Shown: piece by piece, positions 11,624 to 22,613 of the stretch | How positions within the stretch are numbered: position 1 is the stretch's first letter | Layout of the letters: the number at the start of each line of letters is the position of its first letter | Assembly: GCA_022457065.1 (NCBI GenBank) | Contig: JAJGBQ010000008.1 | Span: forward strand, 434,001 to 498,000 | Length of the DNA: 64,000 nucleotides | DNA from: Curvularia sp. ZM96 | Taxonomy: Eukaryota; Ascomycota; Dothideomycetes; Pleosporales; Pleosporaceae | Reading direction: 5' to 3' | Position numbers and translations under genes: made by a program | Notes under the pieces: model-generated | Told to the model about the DNA's origin: nothing | The model's input: the letters and a program-made list of their open reading frames with translations, nothing else | The model's database searches: none

Positions 11624-13736
11624 TTAGGTAGGAGTGCCTGGTCGGAGACAATTTAATAATGCCTCGACCAAAAGGCTCCGATCCACAGGTTTTGTGATGT
11701 AAGCAGACATCCCTTTTGCGATATACGTCTCGGCCTGGCCCTTCAGTGCATTCGCCGTCATCGCAACAATAGGAGTATCGATACCAGCGTCGCGAATCTC
11801 CCTGGTAGCCCCAACGCCGTTGAGGACGGGCATGTTGATGTCCATAAGGATTACATGGTATGCAAGCGGATCCTTAATCAACATCGTGACGGCTTTCCTT
11901 CCGTTAGCGGCTAGATCAACGTTCTCGAAACCGAGCCCCTTGAGCATCTTCAACATGACTCTTTGGTTGATTGGGTTGTCCTCTGCCAATAAGACCCTCT
12001 TATTAGCGGCTGCCAGTTTGATGTCCTCCAATGGTAAGACCGGTATTTGGACGGCTAGCGCTTTCATCTCCTCCTGCAAAGTATCGCCATGATGCAAATA
12101 CTTGACCTTCTTCAGCTTGGCAGTGAACCCAAAAATACTTCCGTGGCCGTCTGGATTGGGTCGGAAGCCGATATTTCCGCCCATCAGTTCTGCCAAGCTC
12201 TTACATATAGATAAGCCTAAGCCAGTGCCTTTATATTGCTTGGTAGCAGAGTTATCAAACTGCGTGAACGGAGTGAAGAGGGCGCTAGAATTGGCAGAGG
12301 AGATTCCGACGCCCGTGTCGACAACCTCAGTCAATATGACGTATGATTCGTCGTCCTCCTTCTGGAGAGTTGCATTAACACGTACGTATCCCTGTTCCGT
12401 GAATTTAGTCGCGTTTGACATTAGATTCTCCACGATTTGGCGGTACCGAAGACTATCACCCCCGGCAGCCTTGGGAAGTCTGGGATCAAGACGTTTTTCT
12501 AAGGTTATCCCCGGCTTGCAGCCTCTTTGGTATGCGCTGAAGATAGATTGGACGATATCCGTAACGCTGATAACATCGTGGCTGATAGAGAAGCATCCAG
12601 ATTCAAGCTTGGAGTAGTCTAAGATGTCATTGATAACTTGAAGCAAGACCTCGCCGGATTCCTCGGCCATTTGTACTAGTTCAAGTTGCTCAGAATCCAG
12701 GCGCGTGTCCAAGAGCAAAGTCAAGGCCGATAGCATACCTGGGGAGGTATCAGTGGTTCTCCTACTCTATGGGGGAATTTCCTAACCTACCATGCATCGG
12801 TGTTCGAATCTCATGACTCATGTTGGCGAGGAACTCGGATTTTAGTTTGGAGGACTCTTCGTAGGCAGCAATCAACTTTTCTTCAGCCCTCCGCCTCTCG
12901 CTCAGATCTCGAGTGACTTTCGCAAACCCTATGAGGCTATCACCCCGATATATTGGAGTGATGACAACGTTGGCCCAGAATCGTGTGCCGTCCTTGCGGT
13001 AGCGCCATCCCTCATCCTCGCATCGACCGTCTCGCAGGGCCTCGACAAGCTCACGACCAGGCTTGCCATTGTCGCGATCTTCCTGGCTGTAAAAGTTCGA
13101 AAAGTGCTTTCCGGTGATCTCTTCTCTTGTGTATCCCTTGAAGGATTGGGCACCGGCATTCCAGGTCGTCACGTTGCCTTGGGGATCCAGCATAAAAATG
13201 GCATAGTCCTTCACCGTTTCAACCAAGATACGGAAGGTTTCGTTCGTGTACAATCGTTCCTCGAGCTCTATTTGCCTTCGACGCTCCTCAGTCACATCTT
13301 GGAGTTCCATTTGAATGTATAGCAAGCTACCATCGTCGTAGACGGGAATGGTTCGAATGTTCCAAATGGTTCCATCGGGCTGCATGTTGTCCAACTGATA
13401 TGGCAGTCTGTTTTCCTTCGCAGCCCTAATGGCCTTATTGGCGGAATCTCGGGAGGGAATAGTCACCATTTGATCAAAGAATTCATCAGAGCGTAATCCG
13501 AGGACCTGGTCTGCCCTGCAACCGCCTGACACCTTGAGATAGCTGTCTGATACCTGACGTATGACGAGCGAAGAGTCTAGCAAGACGGTCGGAATGGGAG
13601 TACGACGGAAGAAGTGAAGGGTAAATGTGTCGTCGCTAGATCGTGCCCACGACAGCTCGTGACCCTCAAAAGACACAGAAGTATTAGGAAAGGCTGGAGG
13701 CGTGGGCAGAGGATGGATTCCCGAAGGAGCGGTCAT
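11624..13736 (-). CDS. PAS-domain hybrid histidine kinase
   Basis: Two exons, 13736-12791 and 12738-11624, are joined by removing a 52-nt intron at 12739-12790 (GTAGGT start, CCCCAG end). This restores the H-box S-H-E-I-R-T-P-M-H-G-M-L-S. The product is about 686 residues: PAS 1 (about 45-150), PAS 2 with PAC (about 165-290), H-box His about 307, N-box (N-L-M-S-N-A-T-K-F), G1 (D-T-G-V-G-I), F-box and G2 (G-T-G-L-G-L). A receiver domain follows with D-N at its start, phospho-acceptor Asp about 615 in L-M-D-I-N-M-P, and Lys in I-T-K-P-V. It has no membrane segment, so it is likely a cytosolic sensor feeding the Ypd1/Ssk1/Skn7 phosphorelay. The layout resembles group IV (TcsA/Fos-1) kinases, but the class is uncertain. 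All signature residues are present. The LINE relic ends just past the stop. Confidence 0.92.
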
Positions 13737-14317
13737 CGCGCCGAAATGGTACCGTGTTTCGCGAACGAAACTTATTTTGATATACAGGAGGGACGTGGAC
13801 CCCTAGGTTGCAGGAAATATGATGTGACTCTTGCAGCGGCGACGAGCAAAAGCAGCTTTGGTTTGGCCTTAAGCCTGGCAGGGCCATCGGCGATCCCAAT
13901 GAGGGCAGGAACTCGTGTATTACCTCCGTGAGCCAGAACGCGAAAGAACAAGGAAGATTACTGGCCAGATCAGGTGGCAAGAATAGCCGGCAACAACAAA
14001 ATCGGCGATTGCCTCCTCCGCCGCTGTCGCCTAAACCATTGGGCCAGTTTAGGTTGTCAAGGTTAACGCTTTCCACTCTTAGCTTCACTGCTCGACGTTC
14101 TCAATACGTCACAGCGCTACATCGCGGAGATGGCACATCGAAGTCGACGGCCTTGGCAACTATACCGAAATAAGGATAGTGCAATGAGGGAGAAGCAGAC
14201 GCGAGATGTGTGAAACAGCACGTTGTCGGCTAACCTTGGCCATCGACCGCGCTGAGCAGATGCGCTTATCCGCAAGTGGATGCGCATCTCAGCTGGCCAA
14301 CTTCAATAGAAGATAAC
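13737..14317. other. Upstream region of the histidine kinase
   Basis: Presumed promoter and 5' UTR of the kinase. Overlapping open frames on both strands have no motif. I see no clear TATA box. Confidence 0.4.
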
Positions 14318-14444
14318 TGTAAGCCCAGAAGTACCATGTATAGTCACGTGGTTACCTACTGACTAATAACGCTGTACTTAAACTTGCTCTTTGCATTACA
14401 TACTACACAACACAATGTACTTCACATCTACTCAACTGCTTACA
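14318..14444 (+). repeat. 127-bp solo-LTR-like repeat, copy 1 (family L3)
   Basis: Starts TGTAAGCCCAG and ends CTGCTTACA, so it has short inverted ends TGTAAG/CTTACA and TG..CA termini. Two more copies of exactly 127 bp lie at 21649 and 46384. It has a CACGTG box at 14345 and a TATA-like TACTTAAAC further on. The flanks ATAAC and GACTA do not match, so the target duplication is lost or this copy is rearranged. Confidence 0.8.
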
Positions 14445-16092
14445 GACTACTAGTGCTAGTTAAAAGAACCGTACTGTACGCTGTAAGATGCTTACTAATA
14501 CTTGTAAGAAACAAGTCTAGCAGTTTCCATAGGCAAGGGGCTGGGGGTCATGCTGACGGTTGCTAGAGCGATTAAGGAAAAGCCTAAGTTAAGCGAGACA
14601 GGGGTAAGCGTGGAATGACAGTTAAGCGGCGTATGCAAAGCGGAAGCTGCAAGTGCATGAGAGTGTAAGAGAAAGGGGTAACAGAGAGGTTGTGGAGCAG
14701 GAAGGCTGCATAGCCTGTTTAATGCATTCCACGCCTCTCAAAACAGTATTTCCTACATAACTTCATGAAGTGAATAGCACATGATGTCTTCACTGTTACT
14801 TTCCTCGAAAAACAAACCGTAGGTTGGACCAGAATATCTATCCCAGTCTAAAGCAATCCTCCTTTCCCAGGAACTCGCCGACGCACGCCAATGTGTATGC
14901 CGTACGGTTGTGGCAAATTAGCGCTGGCGTATCCCAGATGGCAAGCGATGCTGAAATCACGGTCTTCTACCAAACTACCGTTCTGTCACTTGAGGTGATC
15001 GGGGATGTCTTCCTACGGCATATTATAGGCTCTTGGCTGCGTAGTCTGGACGCTTACTATGGTTTAGTCTGACCCCTTGCCTACGGTGCAGTCTAGGCCT
15101 GTAACCTCACCCCACTTGGTACGGGCACTTGCCGATTTGAATTGCTGAATGTATTGCTCAACCACGGCCGTCAAGAGAGCTAGGCTCAGCCTATCTGTGA
15201 CATGAAAGAGCAAATATGGCATATTGAAACATGATTGATGGAATTTTTCCGTCATTGTTACGTCGCATTCGGAACAAGTTATACATCGCTACAAAATCTT
15301 TTGATATGGACATCGCCACCACCCGGACCTCTTTAGAGGACTGCGCCTCTTTGTTGGCTTAGATCCCGGGTGAGGGACTTGAAAGAGCTCATCTTGCGGT
15401 GGTTTGCCAAGAAAATCCATCGAGTCACAGGTACCACTCAGCTGGCGTTTGTTCGGACATCCGATTTGACATTACTTATCCTCGCTTACCAACTGGTTGA
15501 GCCTAGTCTGGGAGAACGGGTGCTCGCGTCATCGTGGCCTAGAGCTGAAAGTATGGTGATTGGTTCGATGACGGAGCTAATGCTTACGCGAGTGCGCAAG
15601 GATAAGATGGAATCCTGAATCTGGGGTCGACAGCGCCCTGTCGTGACACACAGCTGAGGATAAAGTCGGTATTCCCGAATTCCGACCCGGGTCAATCGTC
15701 ATCCATCTACAGCTGCTACAATTTGTTATTGCAACTCCGCTCGATAGCTTTATATTTCCTCGGACATGACCTGATCATCTTTCGATACCTGCTAGAGTGA
15801 AATCTCTGTAACATTCTTAAGAAGCTATCTTGACAATAAGAATCTGAAATAAGATAGATAAGAAGAAGGGGCGCTTATAGGTGTCCTCGCCACCTTTCTT
15901 GACATCAAGTGTAAGTCGAAGCAGTCGTCATACGATGAACATCGGCTGATTGTTCCTTGCAGCAAACATTCTTTAATATCCACCCTCATCAAATCTCTCC
16001 GAATACTTTTCCCAACCGAGCGATCTGGCATGGAAGATCGAGCGCAATCATTTCTCTAGAGATCGGACTGTGCTCCGCAGGCACTGACCGAA
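14445..16092. other. Intergenic with one repeat fragment
   Basis: A segment of roughly 50 bp near 14630-14672 (AAGCGGAAGCTGCAA followed by TGCATGAGAGTGTA) recurs at about 51876-51914. Otherwise no supported coding region. The last few hundred bases are the likely promoter and 5' UTR of the bHLH gene. Confidence 0.5.
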
Positions 16093-16878
16093 ATGGCTCT
16101 GGATTGCATGAATCCAAACGGGCAGGAAGTCTTACAAGACCTCTGCTCCACTCAAGATTGGTTCACCGTCGAAAACGCCTCGTACCAGGCGATATCGGGC
16201 ACATCATCACTTTGGCTCACGAACGACCTACCCGCCTCGTGCAACTACGCGGACTCAACACTGTTCTTTGCTTCAGAATCATATACCGAAGGTCAGAGCC
16301 AGCTCGACTTCTCTTCTACGGCCAGGCAGACGGATTTCACAAACGATACGGCACCAGTTGAACTCCACAGTTTGACGGCCCTTTCAAATGATGAGTCACC
16401 CATCATCGCCACTAGCAGCGAAAGTCCTCTCATCTGGATGTCTGAGAACAACGTTGTGTCGCCAACTTCGCCGGGTGCTTTACGTCAAACTCGGCAGGTT
16501 AAGAGAGGGCTAGCTTCAGCACCGAACGCATCCCGCAAGCGTGGTCGACCACGGAAAGATTGCTCGTCACCCGAGACCTTCACTCCAATTGCACGACGCA
16601 ATTCAGACGGGGCGAGAAGAATTCCTCACAACGAGGTTGAACGGAAATATCGCGAAGGCCTCAATGCGTCATTTCGAAAACTGCAATGTGCAGTGCCTGC
16701 GATTTCCCAACTATCAGACGCAATTATTGGCACAGCACGGCCGAGCAAAGCTGTTGTTATTGATAGTGCCATCGAATATATCCACCAGCTCGAAAAGGAA
16801 CGTGATAAGGCACGCTTTCTCCTGGAAAGGTTTAGGAAATGCAGCTCTTGTATAAGCGAGGATGCATTTTCCACATAG
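16093..16878 (+). CDS. bHLH transcription factor, SREBP-type basic region
   Basis: Single-exon frame of 261 codons starting at an ATG in context AAATGG. The first 140 residues are acidic, Ser/Thr-rich and probably an activation or disordered region. An AT-hook-like K-R-G-R-P-R-K-D lies near residue 150. The bHLH domain spans about 176-245. Its basic region R-R-I-P-H-N-E-V-E-R-K-Y-R-E has the His and Glu that read the E-box half-site, and a Tyr where most bHLH proteins have Arg, as in SREBP. The loop is short, and helix 2 (K-A-V-V-I-D-S-A-I-E-Y-I) runs into a short leucine-type coiled coil. It should act in the nucleus as a dimer on CACGTG or SRE-like sites. No transmembrane region follows, so it is not a membrane-tethered SREBP. 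Targets are unknown. Confidence 0.9.
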   Translation: MALDCMNPNGQEVLQDLCSTQDWFTVENASYQAISGTSSLWLTNDLPASCNYADSTLFFASESYTEGQSQLDFSSTARQTDFTNDTAPVELHSLTALSNDESPIIATSSESPLIWMSENNVVSPTSPGALRQTRQVKRGLASAPNASRKRGRPRKDCSSPETFTPIARRNSDGARRIPHNEVERKYREGLNASFRKLQCAVPAISQLSDAIIGTARPSKAVVIDSAIEYIHQLEKERDKARFLLERFRKCSSCISEDAFST

Positions 16879-17732
16879 AGGCGGGCCTTAGGCGACGTGA
16901 AAGCACTAATAGATTCGCGGTCAGAATATTTACTTCTTCCTCTGCCGAACAGGAGGCCTAGCATGGGAAGATACAGCGACGGAAACTCCTTCGAAAATGT
17001 ACATTTATACCAAATTCATAAGCTATAATACTGTTTGTAACGCAGTTTGGGTCAACAGTTGTAAGTTCGGTTTAACTAAGTCCATCATGCTTTGCGACAT
17101 TTGCTACAATATTTGGCTCACCAGACTCGATTCTAAGATACAAAAATTGACCTAACATAATGCCTGGTGTCCTCCCAACGCAATACCGACACTCTGAGGA
17201 TAGGAAGAAAGAGAGTCAGAAGCGAGTGGGTACTTTATACTGGAGAACGCTAACACTCTGCCTTAACTGCCTTGGCTGCTTTGGCTGCTCCGTTTCATGC
17301 GAGTAAATCCAGATGGCACAGCCGCGCGGGGAGCCGTAGTCCCGTGAAAATGATCGCAAGCAAACTCCGCTTGCACAGGTCTATGGCTCTTGATCTATTC
17401 CATCGGAGAGGCGTTTGGGGTACTTTTAAACTCTTCCTGGTAGTAGGTCGACTTCCGGGCAAGATTTGTATCAAATGGTGATGGCCTTTCTGCTGCGTGA
17501 TTTATGATGACATCCACTCGAAGCCATGTCTTTTTTTGAATAATTAAGGAGTATCTGCCTTCGTCCAAGTTTAGAAAAGGTATACCAAGAGCCGTGTTTT
17601 TCATCGAGCAAGCATACTCGTCCTACTGCACCAAGAGGCACCCTTAGTGTGCACGGACTCCTCGCTCCGCTTGTCGTCCTGCGCAGCTCAACGTAAATAT
17701 TTCTCCCGTCCATACATATAACGCGTAGAATA
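16879..17732. other. Intergenic, nothing firmly identified
   Basis: A minus-strand frame at 17471-17713 starts with ATG and is 80 codons long, but shows no recognisable motif and may be a gene fragment. Confidence 0.35.
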
Positions 17733-18470
17733 TTATTATGATGATGCCAAAGCGATACGGCGACTATAAGGCTATTGAAAGGCGTATTTAAGAGGCCCTT
17801 AAAGCGCTAGAGTTCTCTCCTAGTAGTTATCTATTAGCCGTCTATCTAAGATAAGTAAAGCGCGCTTTTCAGTACCATACGATATATAGACATCTAAACA
17901 CGCTTAGGCTGGCAAATGGGTCTCCTCATCGGGAACTCAGAATCTTAATAACTTTCTTAATTTTAGCCTAATATAGACAAAAAGTAGCTTATAATATAGC
18001 TCTCTATTAGATCTTTATTTCTCTAATATATAGTTTTAGTCTAACTCTAATATTTTAAAAGTTATTTAAGAACCCGTTGTGCCAAGAGTTGGGTCTCCAC
18101 ATTTTACTCCGATCTAGAATATCTTACTAACTGGAAGAGCTAGAAAAATACTTTCTACTAGTAAAGAGTAGCTTTAATATAAATCTATCTTTCTCTAGTA
18201 GAAAGTAAGTTTCTAACTCTTCTAGTTAGAAAGATATCTTAGATTTTTAGATCCCGATGTGGAGACCCATTTGCCAGCCTAAACACGCTATTGCAAGCTA
18301 CTACATACGAAGAGCAGCGCTAGCTCTGTGCCCATGCACACAAGTTCTAGCGAGATTGCTATCTGCGCGGAGAAACTGCTAAAAAGCATATTCCTTATCT
18401 TAAAGCAGCTCTTAGAGCCTACGATCTTAGTCTTTAAGATCTAGGCTCTCTTGCTAGGCTTACAAATAGT
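17733..18470 (+). pseudogene. Unknown RIP-marked ORF fragment split by a MITE
   Basis: If the 377-bp MITE plus one 8-bp duplication is removed, one frame runs from ATG-ATG near 17737 to about 18470. It is interrupted only by TAA/TAG codons that could each come from CAA or CAG. It starts M-M-P-K-R-Y-G-D-Y-K-A-I-E and looks like a helix-turn-helix protein, perhaps a DNA-transposon N-terminus. I cannot name the family. AT content is high, consistent with RIP. Confidence 0.35.
17905..18281. mobile_element. hAT-like MITE, copy 1 (family M1)
   Basis: 377 bp, ends TAGGCTGGCAAATGGGTCTC and its inverted copy over about 30 bp, with a perfect 8-bp target duplication AACACGCT at 17897-17904 and 18282-18289. 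The 8-bp duplication and TAGG end fit the hAT superfamily. It has no coding capacity, and the interior is AT-rich with smaller internal inverted repeats. It is inserted in the decayed ORF described above. Confidence 0.93.
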
Positions 18471-18534
18471 AAACAAAGATTAGTCGTTGCAAGTTAATAG
18501 AGGGATTACTAGAAGAGGTTAATTGATAGTGGTG

Positions 18535-18885
18535 TGTTACGAACCTAAAGGAAGGAGGCACGGCGGTTAAGTTAAGAAGCATCGACGCCCAGTCGATGGA
18601 GCCATATGTAACGCGGGGGTCAATGTCACGTGACCTCCTCGGACTCCTATGCACGAGGAAGGGTCTTGGCAGACTCCTCGTACATAAGCCACAGAAGAAA
18701 GCTCCTCGTACATCAGCCACCGAGCGATCCTCGGGCTCCTCTGACCGAGGGCTACGAGCACCACAAGTATATAGCAGTAGGCATTGGGCCCTTATGGCTC
18801 GATGTGTTCAACTTAAGTTACGAGTACAAGTACAATACAAGAGTTACTTGCAGAGACACTGTTCATATCACCCTGTTGCTTCATC
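18535..18885 (+). repeat. LTR-like dispersed repeat, copy 1 (family L1)
   Basis: Starts TGTTACGAACCT and matches 30806-31119 over more than 300 bp. It carries a GTCACGTGAC palindrome at 18625-18634 and a TATATAG box near 18772 followed by a transcribed-looking leader. The promoter layout and TG start suggest an LTR. The right end and target duplication could not be fixed. Confidence 0.65.
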
Positions 18886-18979
18886 CGCGAAAACCAACCT
18901 CAGAGTCTTGACACCAGAAGTCTTATATTACTTCCACTCAAGATCCATTCTTAACATGGTGATAGGTTAGGCTGCCCTC

Positions 18980-19654
18980 TGTAAGGGGCTGCGCTCCGGG
19001 GAGCAATCGCGAAGTATGCAAGAGGTTAGGCTGGCAAATGGGTCTCCACATCGGGATCTAAAATCTAAGATATCTTTCTAATTAGAAGAGCTAGAAAAAT
19101 ACTTTCTACTAGAGAGAGATAGATATATATTTAAGCTACTCTTTACTAGCAGAAAGTAATTTTCTAGCTCTTCTAGTTAGAAAGATATTCTAGATCGGAG
19201 TAAAATGTGGAGACCCAACTCTTGGCACAACGGGTTCTTAAATAACTTTTAAAATATTAGAGCTAGACTAAAACTATATCTTAGAGAAATAAAGATCTAA
19301 TAGAGAGCTATATTATAAGCTACTATTTGTTTATATTAGGCTGAAATTAAGAAAGTTATTAAGATTCTGAGTTCCCGATGAGGAGACCCATTTACCACCC
19401 TACAAGAGGTTGTATTCGATAAGGAGCTATCTACTCTACTTGCGTGATGTTTATTTACTTGTCGGAGAAAGGTTATGCCGAAGTATCTGAGCGCGTTGTC
19501 TGAGCGCCGCTCGGGCGGTGAGTAGGATCCGGGTGCTCTGGGTGATACCCGGATTCTGCGCTCGTCGTCTGAACGTTGTTCGGATGGCGCGCGCGCGTAG
19601 ATTGAACCGAGATCCCATCGAGGAGACATTGAAAGGGCGTTCAGCCCGTCACAG
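18980..19654 (+). repeat. LTR of family L2, interrupted by a MITE
   Basis: Without the MITE and one 8-bp duplication this is about 291 bp, starting TGTAAGGGGCT and ending AGCCCGTCACA. That matches the 283-bp solo LTR at 35358-35640 and a 5' piece at 21913. A second copy of its last 20 bp ends at 19780. The flanks CCCTC and GCTTC do not match, so this may be one LTR of a deleted element rather than a clean solo LTR. Confidence 0.75.
19027..19402. mobile_element. hAT-like MITE, copy 2 (family M1), inverted relative to copy 1
   Basis: 376 bp in opposite orientation to copy 1, flanked by a perfect 8-bp duplication CAAGAGGT at 19019-19026 and 19403-19410. It is inserted in the L2 LTR, whose uninterrupted copy at 35.4 kb reads straight through this point (ACAAGAGGTTGTATTCG). 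Confidence 0.93.
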
Positions 19655-20232
19655 CTTCAAGTAGACGTAGCTAGGTAACAAGATTGTATTCATAGTTGCT
19701 AGAGCAACTATCGGCAGGGCAGGTAGGGAAGACGAGGTCGTAGACGAGTATGGGAGGCAAAGGGCGTTCAGCCCGTTACACACTACGTCTAATAATATGC
19801 TCTTCTTTATTAGAGGCAGACGTTGTGGTAGAGCAGCAGCTGCGGAATCGATGCGCGCTAGGCTTGACCTTGTGCAGTGGCGCTGTGCTGAGGCCGAAGG
19901 TCCGGAGGAAAAAGCGTCCCGCCACACAGGGTGTCCCGCTACGCAGGGATGGACGTTACAAGTCTCTCCAAAGAAAGCTTAGAGCTGGCATTGCGGTGCT
20001 TGCTGAAGGAGATTCGGTCATGGAAGGACGGACAGACTGTCAAAAACATCGATCATCTCAAAGCAGATGTGGATAGGCAGAAATTTAGGGCCAGACCTGG
20101 GGCTTATCGTTGTACATGTGGTGAAAAGGAAGGTTTGTGTGAGCTACGTTACAGATCTTGTGAGGATAGTATTTATTTTCAAACATTAGAATTATGTAAA
20201 GGATTCTGGTTCCGACAGTAACTAACGTCCAT
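19655..20232 (+). other. Non-coding or relic segment
   Basis: Contains the extra L2 terminal fragment (to 19780). A 96-codon frame to 20221 has a C-x-C and other Cys residues but no ATG start and no family I recognise. Confidence 0.3.
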
Positions 20233-21319
20233 CCCTACACATTATGCCAAATGGAACTATGATCTCTTGGGAACAATGGTCGGATAGCGCGTTTTACCCC
20301 TGCAAATTCATCTCGCTACTTCTTGTAACTTTTCCTAATCTAGCGACTCTCTAGCTCCCTTACTATATCTTACACGCACGTGCGTATCTATACGTGTCCG
20401 CGTAACACATCATCCTTTCTCCTATATCCTTAGTAGTGCTAAGGCATACAGATTACGGTGCATATCACATGACTGTGGCGTAGTTGAAAGGGTTATGGCG
20501 CAGCGTTTCAAGCTATGTCCTTGGTGCTTGCTTACTGCCCATAAGCACAATCAAAAGCGTAAGCATTCTGTAATCATGACATAGCAGTATAACGCCGTAA
20601 AAGGGTAGCGAAGGTGAAGGAGGGGAAATATCGACTTGCTCTATGTGATCCAGCATGTTGGAAAAGCTGCAGACATGGCCAACATGGCTTTTCATTCACA
20701 TCTTGGGCTAGGACGGTTAGTAGTTATAAGGAAACCTAAATAGGGAGATACGTGACGGTAATGGCATCAGATCGACGATGAGAGTATCTCGTCACTAAGC
20801 TCACGCTATCGTTTCTTCAAGTCGGTCCTCATGCATGTACTTCATTCCATTCAACAGCTTTTGTTAAAGATCACATGTGAATGCAGCCTAATACAAATGC
20901 GACCTAAGACGGTGTGCAGCTTTCCAGTCTTTACGATAGTGCTACGAGCGAGCTCAGCCCACCTTATCAAGACATGGTAGACTAACTTACTCGATGCCGA
21001 AAACGGGCGAGGATCAGCGTAGCTACATTACTCAGCTCAGCTAAAGCTTAGGCTAGTGGGTAGTTTGTGTCTGTCACAAGATTCCAAGTTGTTGGAAGTT
21101 ATGGGGCTTACTAACTCGTGCGTTTGCATTCAGCTGCGGCTGTCAACTAGGCACCGTTCCGTTCCGTTCCATAGGTCGGCACGCTTATTTGATTACATCA
21201 TCATGCATCGCTATGTACGGACTAACATGTCAGAACGACTTTACGACGCTAAGATGCGGCTTCTCCGCGGGGATGTACTCCCGTTTCTCCGCCTCTAGTG
21301 CTGTGGTGACTACTACCTA
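20233..21319 (+). repeat. 1.1-kb dispersed repeat, copy 1 (family R1)
   Basis: Starts CCCTACACATTATGCC and is matched in inverted orientation by 43797-44854 over its whole length, with scattered substitutions. A short terminal piece of it also occurs near 35900-35960. It has no long open frame. Probably a non-autonomous DNA element or part of a larger one; the class is unknown. Confidence 0.75.
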
Positions 21320-21643
21320 TTCGACAGCGTTTGCACTTATGACAAGGGTCTTAGTGTGGCGTATTCAGGTTACTAAACGTTGCTAGGCATAATCGCTAGA
21401 TAAATGTACTATACAAGAATGGGAACACGCATGAAATCGAGACATTGTGGCGAGCTGAATATGTGTGCGGTGGGTGCCATTAGAGCGGATGCTCGTTCAG
21501 AATAGTAGTAGACGCAATCTAGACTGCAAGGAGAGCTATATAGGACCATTCTTACTCACAAGGACGTGCTTGCTTGCTGCATATTAGAGTTTGCACTCGC
21601 TGATGTCAAAGCAATGGTAACCTATGAGCCGCTACCCGTAGGA
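21320..21643. other. Nothing identified
   Basis: No coding signal or repeat match seen. Confidence 0.3.
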
Positions 21644-21648
21644 GACAC

Positions 21649-21775
21649 TGTAAGTCCAGAAGTACCATGTATGGTCACGTGGTTACTCACTGACTAATAA
21701 CACTGTATTTAAACTTGCTCCTATCATGATACACACAACAATACACAATACTTCCTACAACCTCAACTGCTTACA
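21649..21775 (+). repeat. 127-bp solo LTR with target duplication, copy 2 (family L3)
   Basis: Identical layout to 14318-14444, with a perfect 5-bp target duplication GACAC at 21644-21648 and 21776-21780. The E-box CACGTG is at 21676 and a TATA-like TATTTAAAC lies downstream. The 5-bp duplication and TG..CA ends support a solo LTR of a retrotransposon with an unusually short LTR. Confidence 0.88.
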
Positions 21776-21912
21776 GACACTATATATCACTTGATATGGA
21801 AAGGACAGCAGGAGATCAGCCCCCTTATAACATGCTACGAGAAAGCGATTAGTCAGATTTTCTATCTATAATAGGGTTCAGCGCTTCTGCACGTTTTAGT
21901 TAGCTATAACCT

Positions 21913-22035
21913 TGTAAGGGGCTGCGCTCTGTGGAGCAAACGCTTGGTATACGAGAGATTGTATTCGATAAAGAGCTAACTACTTCTACTTGCGTGAGGT
22001 TTATTGAGTCGTCGGAGAAAGGTTGGGACAAGACA
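21913..22035 (+). repeat. Truncated LTR of family L2
   Basis: Starts TGTAAGGGGCTGCGCTCTG and follows the L2 consensus for about 120 bp, to GGAGAAAGGTT, after which similarity is lost. Confidence 0.7.
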
Positions 22036-22460
22036 AGAAGGTAGAGATTGAACTGTCAGGTTACGGAGGAAGTCCTATGACCAGGCTAATAGAACAGGCA
22101 TGACACCTCATGAAGACGCAAAGTCCTGTATTAGCTGCATAAAGGGGCTGAGATGCAACGTTACTGTATAGCATTTCATTGGCTAAACGCTTTAAAGAAT
22201 GATATCAGGAGATCAATTGAAGGCCAGCTGAAGATTTAAGTTGTTTACATATGAACGCTATAGGCTGGCTGTAGCAGCTATGATATCTAGACTTTCGTAT
22301 TGGAGGTAGCATGCATGTAAATCTCAGCCTAAAGAAGCACACAACACATTGCGGCTAAGGTAAGAGGATTATCCTTATCTTAGTTTAAGTACTGGCTGAG
22401 TTATGTGAGACTTCTCGGAGAAGGTGAGCTGAATACGTGTATGTCTAGCTACTCTTCATC

Positions 22461-22477
22461 GAGGTATATATATATAG
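22461..22477 (+). promoter_or_regulatory. TATA box of the MACPF gene
   Basis: GAGGTATATATATATAG lies about 140 bp upstream of the MACPF start codon, in an otherwise featureless 22036-22613 spacer. Confidence 0.5.
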
Positions 22478-22613
22478 TCCATCTCTCACTGCGTTTCTTT
22501 TAACATCTACCTTCATAATCAATTAGGAATACCACCAGCTAGCATTCGTTCCAAACGCAGCTTCGAAAACTATTAACCCATATCTCTAAGTGCACTTTTC
22601 TTCTCATTCAGCC

